Shown: positions 25,201 to 32,903, counted from the first letter of the stretch. The stretch is 49,130 nt of DNA from CAZQBY01 sp964540655 (GCA_964540655.1 CAZINR010000004.1:1-49130); one strand, 5' to 3'. A program made the numbers and translations. Notes: generated by a model from the letters alone, not told the origin.

Positions 25201-27018
25201 ATAATCGGCGCCGGGGAAGAGGAGACGGTGAGCTACTCTGGCACTGCAGGAGGCTTTTTGAACAAGTTTTTAGACATCGCTAAGAACGCCGAAGAAGTGG
25301 TCGAGAGGTCAGTGAAGGAGCAGGAGCTCAAGCGCCTCAACCAGAAGACCTTCTGGTTCAGGGGCCAGTATGCCCAGGGCTTCTACGGCGCGCTCAAGGT
25401 AAAAAACTGCTGCTACATCTACTTCACGGGGAAGTCCATCCAGCTGCCCATGGACACGGAGGTCAAAGAGAGGGCCATGGTGGACAACCTGGCTCCGGGG
25501 GGCAAGGACAAGACCGTGATAAAGATAATACGGACCGAGGACGGGACGCCCAAGATGCAGATTGAGAAGGTCGACAAGGACGGCAAGAAGCGGACCGTCT
25601 TCGAGAAAGAGGACGACATGCTGCGGCAGCAGGTGGACAATCCCAAGACCGGAACAATAATACCGACAGAGGTCAAGGAGATAAAATACGACCCGGAGGC
25701 AGAGGACATCCTCTTCAGGACGATACTCGGGGGCGCGGCAACCGCGGAGCTCCGCGCCGGAGACTACGGGAGCAGTTTGAAGGTGACGGAGATAATAAAC
25801 TGCATAACCGGCTATATCAACGGCATAATGAACAGGCACTATTCCGAAATAGAGTACGACATGGCCCTGGCGCAGCTGGGCCAGATAAACACCATAGTCC
25901 TGGACAGCGGGACGCAGATAGAGCACAAGAACGGCCAGTTCATTTACGCAAACCCATTCGGCATATCCAAGGCGGCGCGCCTGGAGATACGGATTGACAG
26001 GACCGTTCTGCTTGACGGCGTGGACCTGAACGACAAGGTCAAGATAATCCATACGGAGTCCGGCCAGCTGATGTGGCTTTCGGACAAGAACAAACTCATG
26101 GTGTGGCTCTACAAGCTGGGCGAGGAGACTCCGTCAAGGTTCGAGATAGACGAGGAGGAGACCGAGAAGCTTGAGAAAGGCGTCGACTCGGACGGCGACG
26201 GCCTCACAGACTCTGAGGAACACGCGCTCGGCACTGACCCCGACGACCCCGATTCCGACGACGACGGGACCCCCGACGGGCAGGAGGACAACAACCAAAA
26301 CGGCGTCCCCGACGCCGAGGAGGTAATCTGCAACTTCCACGGTTTCATGCTCGATTTGGGGCCGGATCTGAGGGAATATATGAATATGATAGGGCCGGTC
26401 CTCTCTTTCGAGACAGACAAGCATACAGTCACGTTCATCGCCGACAAAGATGATGCTACTGGGACCTGCAGGAAATATGTCCGCATGTGCAACAGGGAGA
26501 CGGGCGTGTGCGAGGACCCGGAGGAAATAGCCAGTCTGCAGGTAGAAGCCAACACAATAAGCATAACGACCACGGACGATCACCTGAAGCTGCTGGAGAT
26601 AGGCTTGGATGATGAAGGCAGACCTACCCTTAAATCCGTCCATAAGGATGACAAGGGGGAGATAGTCAAGGGGGAGGAGACCTTCGGGCCGGAGCCCATA
26701 GAGAAGATCAGGGGGACCCAGGGCATAGGGGTCTATGACCCGGAGACGGGCAAATGGACCTTCTACAACGGCTTCGACATGCCTAGGGACCCGCGCTACA
26801 AGGACGGCATGACGGTGGCACCCACCTACAACAACGCGCCGACCATAATGCCGGGCAACCAGATGGGCGAGCCGCCCCAGACAGATACCAGGGACTCCCG
26901 GAGCATGCTCGCCGAGCTGCCATGGTCGCCGCAGGGAGAGATTCAGGTCATTGTATTCGCCGCATTTTTATTGATGGCTGCGTTATTGATACGAAAGAGA
27001 AAATGGTCCACAGGATGA
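22222..27018 (+). CDS. Giant secreted/surface protein with Ca-binding-type repeat and C-terminal anchor
   Basis: 1598 residues; ATG 22222 (TGATG overlap) preferred over GTG 22219. A signal peptide (residues 1-24, ending GLAQE) and a final membrane helix plus basic tail (~1570-1598, IVFAAFLLMAALLIRKRKW) make it a surface-anchored protein. In between: a Cys-containing N-terminal domain (GHGCVSCEYF); hydrophobic segments at ~225-245 and ~885-920; a long Ala-rich helical region (~245-640); a Lys/Glu-rich beta domain (~1050-1310); and a DSDGDGLTDSEE...DPDDPDSDDDG block (~1320-1366) like thrombospondin type-3/EF-hand calcium sites. Several N-glycosylation sequons (NRT, NGS, NVT, NET). No enzyme motif found. 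May be a stalk, adhesin or S-layer-associated protein. No whole-protein family recognised. Confidence 0.8.
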   Translation: MRRPLTVLVLAVLLMSSFPVGLAQEPAEAPDTPAAETHSFECNIGKLTHEEIKTIQKEVYGDGYQNRVEVAPSPSHSLDQNVQEVLKRTTEEIIIDHNNRTDPEANGSEIEEGEIATADGQRKWDFRSGHGCVSCEYFQFTSGTDTPYFACTKDLTTRVSYCEDGVGECADNVTNESKISGLFGSLWGPGHDNLMAVNDFKFFERNGAFAPTDYQTLIYSSVQKTYDNLLPIATIVSFVMPSPLTLAKKVKAAGGNMLSWFKGRVVRGLSSKQAAAGRTIAAGARKAVATSGSDIVTTQARIANSMSRNLDDVLRGGTRALNPGEASRFADEVTEAALKLQDDAAAAARQAGDAIGGFEKPLMPDQFSRGIMERGLDDAAAKMAQKGFKGDAGAKTILEGYEMSRLSAATTEQSKSVIAMLYSQKAISEPQAARLLQRLGVSSTGNLDEAVEVLVSAAGAHSAPSALAGYIAASGYKLPAGSSFDDVARNMIDLYSTKAASEAHRFTSALPGAPATTADDIVRALSDAGADPSAVSRALEPYITTAGGLTNVGLAQDAAARAAAEASAKSAAKSGLKGLGLQADEVSEILKKPAQYSETAVARVSGEVTEMSEAASKAKNLKQINRAQEGFFKKLGRTLVGRTGSTAWNVFQRGVVMYWTAHAPASNTVGAHQMIFEVSQAAKGKSNIEEYLDGVPPYVDIYSQDSSYLEGFHKILSYIGIPDIVNRWFSLLQWRWSGNTDKKPQELDIEPKCRDDGNKVKDTAWTFRSGKYDETFVVGAGILRMSLSGDTLVLESDGKAHSYTTEVENIAGCLPTMIVKTHGVDIESQVWRSKGLSFEAITNLMESLTGKTSVEEIESNGRGLLFEDYLNPPKEQTRCSSWALPGAENFFSSAGFFLIAQSIPVADFITMPFAAYYMAECIDTDYYVHMTVNDKQSGTELLDDLFSSAETAEAINETDMLADSTSPTGGAVLTEGEVARKTMEGADDVPDSMIIGAGEEETVSYSGTAGGFLNKFLDIAKNAEEVVERSVKEQELKRLNQKTFWFRGQYAQGFYGALKVKNCCYIYFTGKSIQLPMDTEVKERAMVDNLAPGGKDKTVIKIIRTEDGTPKMQIEKVDKDGKKRTVFEKEDDMLRQQVDNPKTGTIIPTEVKEIKYDPEAEDILFRTILGGAATAELRAGDYGSSLKVTEIINCITGYINGIMNRHYSEIEYDMALAQLGQINTIVLDSGTQIEHKNGQFIYANPFGISKAARLEIRIDRTVLLDGVDLNDKVKIIHTESGQLMWLSDKNKLMVWLYKLGEETPSRFEIDEEETEKLEKGVDSDGDGLTDSEEHALGTDPDDPDSDDDGTPDGQEDNNQNGVPDAEEVICNFHGFMLDLGPDLREYMNMIGPVLSFETDKHTVTFIADKDDATGTCRKYVRMCNRETGVCEDPEEIASLQVEANTISITTTDDHLKLLEIGLDDEGRPTLKSVHKDDKGEIVKGEETFGPEPIEKIRGTQGIGVYDPETGKWTFYNGFDMPRDPRYKDGMTVAPTYNNAPTIMPGNQMGEPPQTDTRDSRSMLAELPWSPQGEIQVIVFAAFLLMAALLIRKRKWSTG

Positions 27019-27332
27019 TGCTGGTGAGGGTCGGGGACAAATATGTCCATCTCCTCAAGATGTTCGGCGCTCTGTTCACTTTCGCCTCTGCGTTCTTCGT
27101 GCTGAATGCCGCCTATGAACTGAATACAGCCCTCGAGACGGGCAGTCTTGCTTACCCGTCTGCATCGATAGGCGACATATTCGGCTCATTGACAGGCCCG
27201 ATAGGCTCCCTTTTCCTTTGGCTGGGTTTCATGGTCATAGGTCTGGTCCTCTACCGCTCGGACAGGACCATACTTCCCTTGGAAGAGGACATAATCGACT
27301 ATCCGGACAGGACTCCTTCTAAACTCAGATGA
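27018..27332 (+). CDS. Small membrane protein with two helices
   Basis: 104 residues from ATG 27018, which shares a base with the TGA of the giant gene; in-frame ATGs at 27003 and 27015 are alternatives. Membrane segments at about 16-33 and 64-87. A short external loop (ETGSLAYPSASIGDIFGSLTG) joins them, and the C-terminal tail is acidic. Not recognised. Coupling on both sides (4-base overlap with serA) shows it is part of the surface-protein operon. Confidence 0.68.
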   Translation: MLVRVGDKYVHLLKMFGALFTFASAFFVLNAAYELNTALETGSLAYPSASIGDIFGSLTGPIGSLFLWLGFMVIGLVLYRSDRTILPLEEDIIDYPDRTPSKLR

Positions 27333-28243
27333 AAATGTCCAAGATTCTTGTCACCGACAGGATTACCTCCGAGGCCGTCTCCATGCTAAAGGAGAAGCAC
27401 GACGTCGAAGAGTTCCTAGATTGGGAGCCCGACGACCTGCTTGAGAAAATCAAAGACGTGGAAGTCCTGGTAGTCAGAAGCAGGACAAAGGTCAAAAAGG
27501 AACTGATAGACGCTGGCAAAAGACTCAGGATAATCGCCCGTGCCGGAGCGGGGCTCGACAACATAGATGTGGATTACGCAAAGAAGAAGGGGATCCAGGT
27601 GCTGAACACCCCCACAGCGAATCTCCTGAGTGTCGCCGAGATGACGCTTGGACTTGCCATAGCCCTCCTTAGGAACATGCCCCGTGCGGACAAGGGGATG
27701 AAAGAGGGTCTGTGGGAGAAGAAGAAGCTCAGGGGCATGGAGGTCTCCAGGAAGACATGGGGCGTGGTCGGTCTGGGCAATGTAGGCAAGCTCCTCGCCG
27801 GCCTGCTCGGGGGGTTCAATTGCCAGATACTGGCATACGACCCTTACGTCTCAGAAGAAGCTGCCGTCGGCGTGGGTGCGAAACTCGTGCCCCTCGAAGA
27901 TTTGTTGAAGGATTCTGACATAGTATCCGTACACGTTCCGCTGCTTGACTCCACCAGGGGCATGATAGGCTCCAAAGAGTTGTCTTTGATGAAAGAGTCG
28001 GCCATAATAATAAACATATCCCGCGGCGGCATAATCGATGAAAAGGCCCTGCATGGGGCACTCAAAGACGGAGCTATAAAAGGCGCGGCCTTAGATGTCT
28101 TTGAAAAAGAGCCGCCGACGGACTCCCCGCTTCCCACACTGCGCAACATCCTGCTGACTCCGCACCTCGGAGGCTCCACTGAAGAGGCGCAGGAGAGGGT
28201 CGGGCGGGAGATAGCGGAGAAGGTCATCAAGGCGCTGGAGTGA
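27329..28243 (+). CDS. serA: D-3-phosphoglycerate dehydrogenase-like 2-hydroxyacid dehydrogenase (short form)
   Basis: 304 residues; substrate domain, then NAD-binding GVVGLGNVGKLLAGLL (~residue 147), catalytic Arg in VHVPLLDSTRGMIG...INISRGGIIDE, Glu in FEKEPP, and His in LLTPHLGGSTEEA. It lacks the C-terminal ACT and intervening domains of full SerA, so allosteric serine control is not expected. The reaction is probably 3-phosphoglycerate to 3-phosphohydroxypyruvate; other 2-hydroxyacids such as glyoxylate or hydroxypyruvate are possible. Its place at the end of a surface-protein operon, overlapping by 4 bases, is odd. 168 bases of non-coding DNA follow. Confidence 0.85.
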   Translation: MKMSKILVTDRITSEAVSMLKEKHDVEEFLDWEPDDLLEKIKDVEVLVVRSRTKVKKELIDAGKRLRIIARAGAGLDNIDVDYAKKKGIQVLNTPTANLLSVAEMTLGLAIALLRNMPRADKGMKEGLWEKKKLRGMEVSRKTWGVVGLGNVGKLLAGLLGGFNCQILAYDPYVSEEAAVGVGAKLVPLEDLLKDSDIVSVHVPLLDSTRGMIGSKELSLMKESAIIINISRGGIIDEKALHGALKDGAIKGAALDVFEKEPPTDSPLPTLRNILLTPHLGGSTEEAQERVGREIAEKVIKALE

Positions 28244-28310
28244 AGCGAGTGCGTTCGCCAATCCAATATTCCAAACTTCCAAACCGGCTTTTTTACCGTT
28301 AAATAAGCTA

Positions 28311-28380
28311 TCCGGTTGCCGGAGTTGTCTAACGGGCCAGGTCAAGTCCGTCAAACCGGGGCGAAGACTTGACCTTTTTA
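28311..28380 (+). ncRNA. Candidate small RNA with two hairpins and U-run, between serA and the pilus operon
   Basis: A TATA-like CTTTTTTACC at 28288-28297 would start transcription near 28315. TCCGG-TTG-CCGGA (28311-28323) is a perfect small hairpin. AGGTCAAGTC (28339-28348) pairs perfectly with GACTTGACCT (28366-28375), which runs into five T. This is what a short RNA with a terminator would look like. The same T-run is also the promoter box of the next gene. It could equally be just the serA terminator. Confidence 0.35.
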
Positions 28381-28382
28381 TA
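28374..28382 (+). promoter_or_regulatory. TATA box of the Tad-like pilus operon
   Basis: CTTTTTATA 30-38 bases before the ATG at 28412, predicting a leader of under ten bases. It overlaps the right arm of the 10-base hairpin at 28339-28375, so a protein or RNA structure there could affect initiation. Confidence 0.5.
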
Positions 28383-28411
28383 GCTTAAGCGGTAATGAAT
28401 ACGACCCAAAA

Positions 28412-30019
28412 ATGCCTGAGCTCGACTTGCAGAAGCTTTTAGCCGCAGACAACCCTTCTGGAAAGGACTCCTCTGAAGATAAGAAAAAAAAAGAGGAAAA
28501 TGAGTCGCCTGACGAAAAGGGGCAGCCTGCGGGCGAGCCCGGGGCGGCACCCGGCGAGGGCCTCCTGAAACTTCTGAAGCAGGAGAAGACTTCCAAGGAG
28601 AAGATAATCGACAGCTACGGCAATGTCGAGATCGTGGATGCCGGGAAAGAGCTGTTCCTTTATCGCGTCAAACTGCCCAACCTCACTCCTGCGGACCACA
28701 AGGTGATCGAGTCCATACAGAAAGTCGCCGTCAAGATAATCGACACCAGAAAGGAGAGCACCAACTCCAAGGTCCGCAAGCAGAGCCTAAGGGACAAGAT
28801 ATACGACATGGTGTCGAGGACCTCGTCCATAAACGTTTCCGAGAGCAAGATGCAGGCCTACGCCGATCTAATCTCCAGAGAGATGGGCGGATACGGCCTC
28901 TTGGACTATTTGATGGACGACGACAAGCTTGAGGAGATAATGGTCGTCCCTCCCAACAGGCTGGTTTACGTCTTCCATAGGAAGCACGGAATGCTGATAA
29001 CCAACATAGGCATAGATTCCGACGAGTACGTCACGAACATAGCTGAGCGAATAGCAAGAGACGTCTCGAGACGGGTGGACACAAACAACCCGCTCCTGGA
29101 CGCTCGCCTGCCCTCCGGTGACAGGGTTAACGCCACGCTGCAGCCGGCCTCCGTGGACGGCCCCAGCATAACGATTCGAAAGTTCAAGGAGAACCCGTAC
29201 ACTCTGGTTGACATGATAAAGTTCAACACTCTGAATGCGGAGGCGGGCGCTTTTCTATGGTTGGCTGCGGAGGGCCTGCAGTCCTATCCTTGCAACACCC
29301 TTATATCCGGCGGGACTTCATCGGGCAAGACCACCCTTCTGAACTGCATCTCTATGTTCGTCCGACCGACCGAAAGGGTTCTCACAATAGAAGACACGGC
29401 CGAGCTGAAACTACCTTTGAGGCACTGGGTGCGGCTTGAGACCAAGCCACCCAGCATCGAGGGCACCGGCGAGATAACGATGGACGTCCTCCTGAAGAAC
29501 TCACTGAGGATGAGGCCCGACAGAATCATAGTGGGCGAGGTAAGGCATGCCGAAGCATTCACCCTCTTCACCGCCATGAACACCGGGCACCAGGGCTCCA
29601 TGGGGACCATTCACGCGAACAGCAGCGATGAGACTCTTGTAAGGCTGATGTCGCCGCCGATGAACGTCCCTGAGCAGATGGCGACAGCTTTGGATTTGGT
29701 AGTGGTCCTCAACCGCATAAACGTCCCCAAGGTCGGGCTGGTCAGGAGGATAACCGAGATAGCCGAGATAACGGGCAACAAGAAGCCTGAGCTGCACATG
29801 CTCTACGAGTGGAATTCCGAGAAAGACGATATGGTGCTGGTTGACAAGAACTCTTCAGTCAAGAAGAAGATGCAGAAATACTCGGGGATGTCGTCGAGCA
29901 AGATAGAGCATGAGCTGGATGTAAGAAAAGAGTTATTGTCCGCCGCCGCCAAGAAAGACATAACGTCGTTGAAATCCTTTGCGACCTTCATACAGAAATA
30001 CTACGACCAGAACGATTAA
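28412..30019 (+). CDS. Type IV pilus/Tad-type secretion ATPase
   Basis: 535 residues. A disordered charged N-terminus (~1-60, Lys/Glu/Pro/Gly-rich) precedes an N-domain and the RecA-like motor. Walker A is ISGGTSSGKTTLLN (~residues 298-311), the Asp box is RVLTIEDTAELKLP, Walker B region RMRPDRIIVGEVRHAEA (~residues 365-381), and the His box is MGTIHANSSDE. This is the archaeal TadA/VirB11/ArlI-like family that powers pilin or archaellin assembly. Two membrane platform proteins follow directly and a pilin-like protein lies at 33523, so pilus assembly at the cytoplasmic membrane is the likely job rather than archaellum rotation, as no arl genes are present. Confidence 0.9.
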   Translation: MPELDLQKLLAADNPSGKDSSEDKKKKEENESPDEKGQPAGEPGAAPGEGLLKLLKQEKTSKEKIIDSYGNVEIVDAGKELFLYRVKLPNLTPADHKVIESIQKVAVKIIDTRKESTNSKVRKQSLRDKIYDMVSRTSSINVSESKMQAYADLISREMGGYGLLDYLMDDDKLEEIMVVPPNRLVYVFHRKHGMLITNIGIDSDEYVTNIAERIARDVSRRVDTNNPLLDARLPSGDRVNATLQPASVDGPSITIRKFKENPYTLVDMIKFNTLNAEAGAFLWLAAEGLQSYPCNTLISGGTSSGKTTLLNCISMFVRPTERVLTIEDTAELKLPLRHWVRLETKPPSIEGTGEITMDVLLKNSLRMRPDRIIVGEVRHAEAFTLFTAMNTGHQGSMGTIHANSSDETLVRLMSPPMNVPEQMATALDLVVVLNRINVPKVGLVRRITEIAEITGNKKPELHMLYEWNSEKDDMVLVDKNSSVKKKMQKYSGMSSSKIEHELDVRKELLSAAAKKDITSLKSFATFIQKYYDQND

Positions 30020-30049
30020 TTTTTAAAAGAACCCCTATAATATCTAACG

Positions 30050-31303
30050 ATGCCTGACGACAAAAAATCCAAGGACCTAAAGGACCTTAGGGACTGGGAC
30101 GAGACCTTCAGCAAGATACGGGCAAAGAGCGATTCTTCCAGAAAACCGACAGGACCAGAGAGGCTCCCTTCTTCCGAAGAGCTTGAAACGGAATGGGAAA
30201 AGAAGATAAAGTCAGGGGACAATGATTTCATAGCCTCCAAAGAATCCAAGAAGCGGGCCGATTCGCTGGAAGACGTCTTCAAGCAGCTCAAGGAGGCCGA
30301 GACGCCTATGATGAAAAAGTCTGAAGGCGGAAAAAAGCGACTTGACAGAATCGGCGGAGCCATAAAGGGGGAGGTTCCGACAATAGGCGAGAGGGAACTG
30401 ACCGGAGAGAGGCTGTCCGGCCTTTACAGGCTATATCCGATGGGGCAGATTCCGCCTTTGAACCTTCTCTCCAAAATGCTGTTCAACATCAGCGGCGAGT
30501 CCTTGGAGAACGACCTCAAAAGATCCAAGATACCACTCTACCCCGACGAATACGCTTCCTTCTCCGTAGCCATGGGGTTCATAGTGAGCATAATCCTCTT
30601 CATAGCGGTCTTCCTTCTGACCTTCTCCCTCCCCCTGACACTTTCGGCGATAGTGATGCCCCTGATAACCTTCATCCTGTCTCTGCTCATAATCTCTCTG
30701 TTCGCAGTGAATCTTCCGTCCATACAGCTCAAATCCAGCTCCAAGGATGTGGACAAGCAGCTGCCTTTCGCCCTGAGGCATATGTCGGCCCTCCTCAGCG
30801 CCGGCATAAGCATATTCGACTCAATGGCCTCCGTCTCCAAAGCGGACTATGGTCTGCTGTCTACTGAGCTGGACAAAGTGATATGGGACGTGAAATCCGG
30901 CGAGAACTTCTCCGAGGCGCTAGAGGATGCCTCCAACAGGATAGGCTCGACATCTTTCACAAGAGTCACCATACACATAAGGAGGGCCCTGCAGATGGGT
31001 GGGGATGTTGCGAACATAATAAGCCAGATAGCGGACGACTTGACCTTCGAGATGAGGATGAAGATATCCGATTTCGTCGAGAAGCTCAACGCATTCGCGA
31101 TAGTGTACCTCATAGGCGGCATAGTGGGTCCGGTGGTAATAGCGGTCTTCGCGGTGGTCGGAAGCGCCCGGCCGCTCCAGGATGTCGGCGGAGGCGGAGG
31201 GATGCTCGATATAACAATGCTGACCTTCATGGTCCTGCTGATGTTCCCGCTGATTATGATACTCATAACCTATGTGGTCAAGTTGATGGAGCCCAAAGTC
31301 TAA
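30050..31303 (+). CDS. TadC/PilC-like pilus platform protein 1
   Basis: 417 residues. Residues 1-~145 are soluble, charged and cytoplasmic, with repeated Lys/Asp/Glu stretches. Two membrane helices follow (~175-225), then a T2SSF domain (LPFALRHMSALLSAGISIFDSMASV, GGDVANIISQIADDLTFEMRMKISDFVEKLNAF) and two more helices at the C-terminus. It is the inner-membrane platform that the ATPase engages. Only one T2SSF domain is present; archaeal ArlJ-type proteins usually carry two, and the second copy is in the next gene. Gap to the ATPase gene is 30 bases. Confidence 0.87.
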   Translation: MPDDKKSKDLKDLRDWDETFSKIRAKSDSSRKPTGPERLPSSEELETEWEKKIKSGDNDFIASKESKKRADSLEDVFKQLKEAETPMMKKSEGGKKRLDRIGGAIKGEVPTIGERELTGERLSGLYRLYPMGQIPPLNLLSKMLFNISGESLENDLKRSKIPLYPDEYASFSVAMGFIVSIILFIAVFLLTFSLPLTLSAIVMPLITFILSLLIISLFAVNLPSIQLKSSSKDVDKQLPFALRHMSALLSAGISIFDSMASVSKADYGLLSTELDKVIWDVKSGENFSEALEDASNRIGSTSFTRVTIHIRRALQMGGDVANIISQIADDLTFEMRMKISDFVEKLNAFAIVYLIGGIVGPVVIAVFAVVGSARPLQDVGGGGGMLDITMLTFMVLLMFPLIMILITYVVKLMEPKV

Positions 31304-31304
31304 G

Positions 31305-32204
31305 ATGAAAAAGGACACGTCTGACAGGGGGGATGACCGGGGGTACAGCAGGTATCTCGAGACCAGCAAGATACGTGTGTCGCCGGTGATATGGGTCGTG
31401 ATAGCGATAGTCATAGCCGTAATACTCAGCCTCCTGATGTTCATCGCCTTCCCCTCCAGCCCTGCGATTGCCCTGATTTCGATAATAGCCGTGCCCTTGC
31501 TGATAATAGGCTTCCCCATAATACTCAAGGAAAGGCGTGACACCCGGATGGAGGACTCAATACCCGACGTGTTCGAAGAGCTGGCGACATCCCTCAGGGC
31601 GGGCGCCACTATCGAGCAGGCGCTGCTTGACCTCACCAAGATACAGAAGGGCCCGCTCATAGACGAGCTTAAAATAGCACTGAGCGACATGGAGGGCGGC
31701 TTCAGCTTCGAAGAGGCTCTGGAGAACCTCATATCTCGGGTGGACGTCCTCATGCTGAAGAGGATATTCAAGATAGTCATAGACGGGAAGAAGGCGGGCG
31801 GAGAGCTGGCTGACATATTGGACGCAGTAGCTTCGGATGCCAGAGAGATGGCCCGTCTGCAGAGAGAGAGGACGAGCAAGACCCTTATGTACGTCATATT
31901 CATATTCGCGGCAGGCGCAGTGGTGGCACCACTGATATTCGGCTTTGTTACCGAAATCGGGGGGATGGTGGCTAATGTGGGGGCTACAACTCAGGTGGCC
32001 AATCCGCTGAACATCCCGGGAACCGAACTGAACCTTTTCTGGCTATATCTGATTATCGAGACATTCATCTCTGGGATAATGCTGGCCGTGGTCAGGGGCA
32101 TGCGAATGTGGAAGGGTATAATCTTCTACTCGTTGTCCATGGCCCTTATCGGCACTATAGTGTTCGAGATATCAAAGGCTATAGCAGCTTCCATGTTGGC
32201 TTAA
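31305..32204 (+). CDS. TadC/PilC-like pilus platform protein 2
   Basis: 299 residues, starting two bases after the previous stop. Two helices at ~27-73, then a T2SSF domain (IPDVFEELATSLRAGATIEQALLDLTK, GGELADILDAVASDAREMARLQRER) and three C-terminal helices. It lacks the long N-terminal cytoplasmic region of platform protein 1. Together the two would form a TadB/TadC-like heteromeric platform, doing as two proteins what ArlJ does as one. It is the last gene of the operon; a tRNA-Val follows 59 bases on. Confidence 0.87.
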   Translation: MKKDTSDRGDDRGYSRYLETSKIRVSPVIWVVIAIVIAVILSLLMFIAFPSSPAIALISIIAVPLLIIGFPIILKERRDTRMEDSIPDVFEELATSLRAGATIEQALLDLTKIQKGPLIDELKIALSDMEGGFSFEEALENLISRVDVLMLKRIFKIVIDGKKAGGELADILDAVASDAREMARLQRERTSKTLMYVIFIFAAGAVVAPLIFGFVTEIGGMVANVGATTQVANPLNIPGTELNLFWLYLIIETFISGIMLAVVRGMRMWKGIIFYSLSMALIGTIVFEISKAIAASMLA

Positions 32205-32263
32205 ACCTTTTTTATCCAGAAAAAGGCAAAATAACCGGATATTCTTTTAGTCTTGTCTATTGT

Positions 32264-32337
32264 GGGCCCATGGTCTAGCCTGGTATGACGCCACCTTGAC
32301 ATGGTGGAGGCCGCCGGTTCAAATCCGGCTGGGCCCA
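32264..32337 (+). tRNA. tRNA-Val (anticodon GAC)
   Basis: 74 bases, no intron. Acceptor GGGCCCA/TGGGCCC with discriminator A. Anticodon stem CCACC/GGTGG encloses TTGACAT, giving anticodon GAC. T arm GCCGG-TTCAAAT-CCGGC. CCA is not encoded. Unlike the three other tRNAs here it is not followed by the conserved hairpin element. Confidence 0.95.
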
Positions 32338-32375
32338 CTTCAGTCTTCAGTCTTGGGTTTACGGTTTTCTGTAAA

Positions 32376-32558
32376 ATGCCTGTTGTGAGAGTGAGCATGT
32401 GGGACGGCAGGACGAGGGAGCAGAAGGCGGAGCTGGCCGAGGCCATAACCGAAGCAGTCTCCGAGATAGCCGGGACTCCGCGAGAGCACGTCTGGATAGT
32501 CTACGAGGACGTCAGGAAGAGCGATTGGGCGATAGGCGGAGAGCTTTGCGACGAATAA
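32376..32558 (+). CDS. 4-oxalocrotonate tautomerase-family protein
   Basis: 60 residues from ATG 32376, the typical size of the family. Pro follows the initiator Met (MPVVRVSMWDG), giving the catalytic N-terminal proline; TREQKAELAEAITEAVSEIAG is the family helix and HVWIVYEDVRKSDWAIGGE the second strand. It acts as a keto-enol tautomerase or related enzyme; substrate unknown. It sits alone between tRNA-Val and tRNA-Arg. A longer in-frame start at 32301 would lie inside the tRNA and is rejected. Confidence 0.85.
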   Translation: MPVVRVSMWDGRTREQKAELAEAITEAVSEIAGTPREHVWIVYEDVRKSDWAIGGELCDE

Positions 32559-32609
32559 GGCTGCCTTGTCCTGTCGAAGGTCTTTTATATCCGAAAACGC
32601 AAACTATAC

Positions 32610-32802
32610 GGGCCCGTAGCCTAGTCAGGATAAGGCGACAGCCTTCTACGGCCTTTTTCCACGAGGTTCGCAAAGCGAACCTGTGCACGGGTTCACGTTA
32701 TGTGAACCTCGTGTTCAGAAGAAAAACGCCGGCGAAAAAGAACGGTTCGCCAAGAGGTCTGGAGAAAGCTGTAGATCGCGGGTTCGAATCCCGCCGGGTC
32801 CG
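32610..32802 (+). tRNA. tRNA-Arg (anticodon UCU) with a 118-base intron
   Basis: Acceptor GGGCCCG/CGGGTCC, discriminator G. Anticodon stem ACAGC/GCTGT; loop CTTCTA then A, giving anticodon TCT. Intron 32649-32766 sits at 37/38: bulge T-A^C after C43-C46 (32643-32646), which pair with GGAG (32761-32764), and bulge A-A^A before the 3' stem, a proper bulge-helix-bulge. Promoter CTTTTATATCC at about 32581-32591. The intron itself folds strongly: ACGAGGTTCGC with GTGAACCTCGT, AGGTTCGC with GCGAACCT, GGTTCAC with GTGAACC, and GGCGAA with TTCGCC. Followed directly by a hairpin element repeating the last 15 bases of the tRNA. Confidence 0.9.
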
Positions 32803-32894
32803 TACTTACTTGTCTTAGCGTAGGCTCGTACGGCCCGGCTTATGTCGAGAAGGGATGCTCGGCTTAGGTTCTTCTCAACATCCCGCCGGGTCCG
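32803..32894 (+). repeat. tRNA-3' hairpin element, copy 1 (after tRNA-Arg)
   Basis: 92 bases directly after tRNA-Arg. Fold: CGGCCCGGC (32831-32839), TT, ATGTCGAGAAG (32842-32852), 18-base loop, CTTCTCAACAT (32871-32881), CCC, GCCGGGTCCG (32885-32894). Bases 32880-32894 are identical to the final 15 bases of tRNA-Arg (32788-32802). The same architecture follows tRNA-Trp and tRNA-Thr. Confidence 0.75.
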
Positions 32895-32903
32895 CTCACT
32901 TTT

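Noticed and set aside
28319..28380. 5' half of a split tRNA (GCCGGAG, then GTCTAACGG like a D arm)
   Set aside because: No T33 in the would-be anticodon loop, loop of 17 bases, no matching 3' half in the window; hairpin plus T-run explains it better.
32301..32375. Longer tautomerase starting inside tRNA-Val
   Set aside because: The extension is tRNA sequence, and the family needs Met-Pro at the N-terminus as at 32376.
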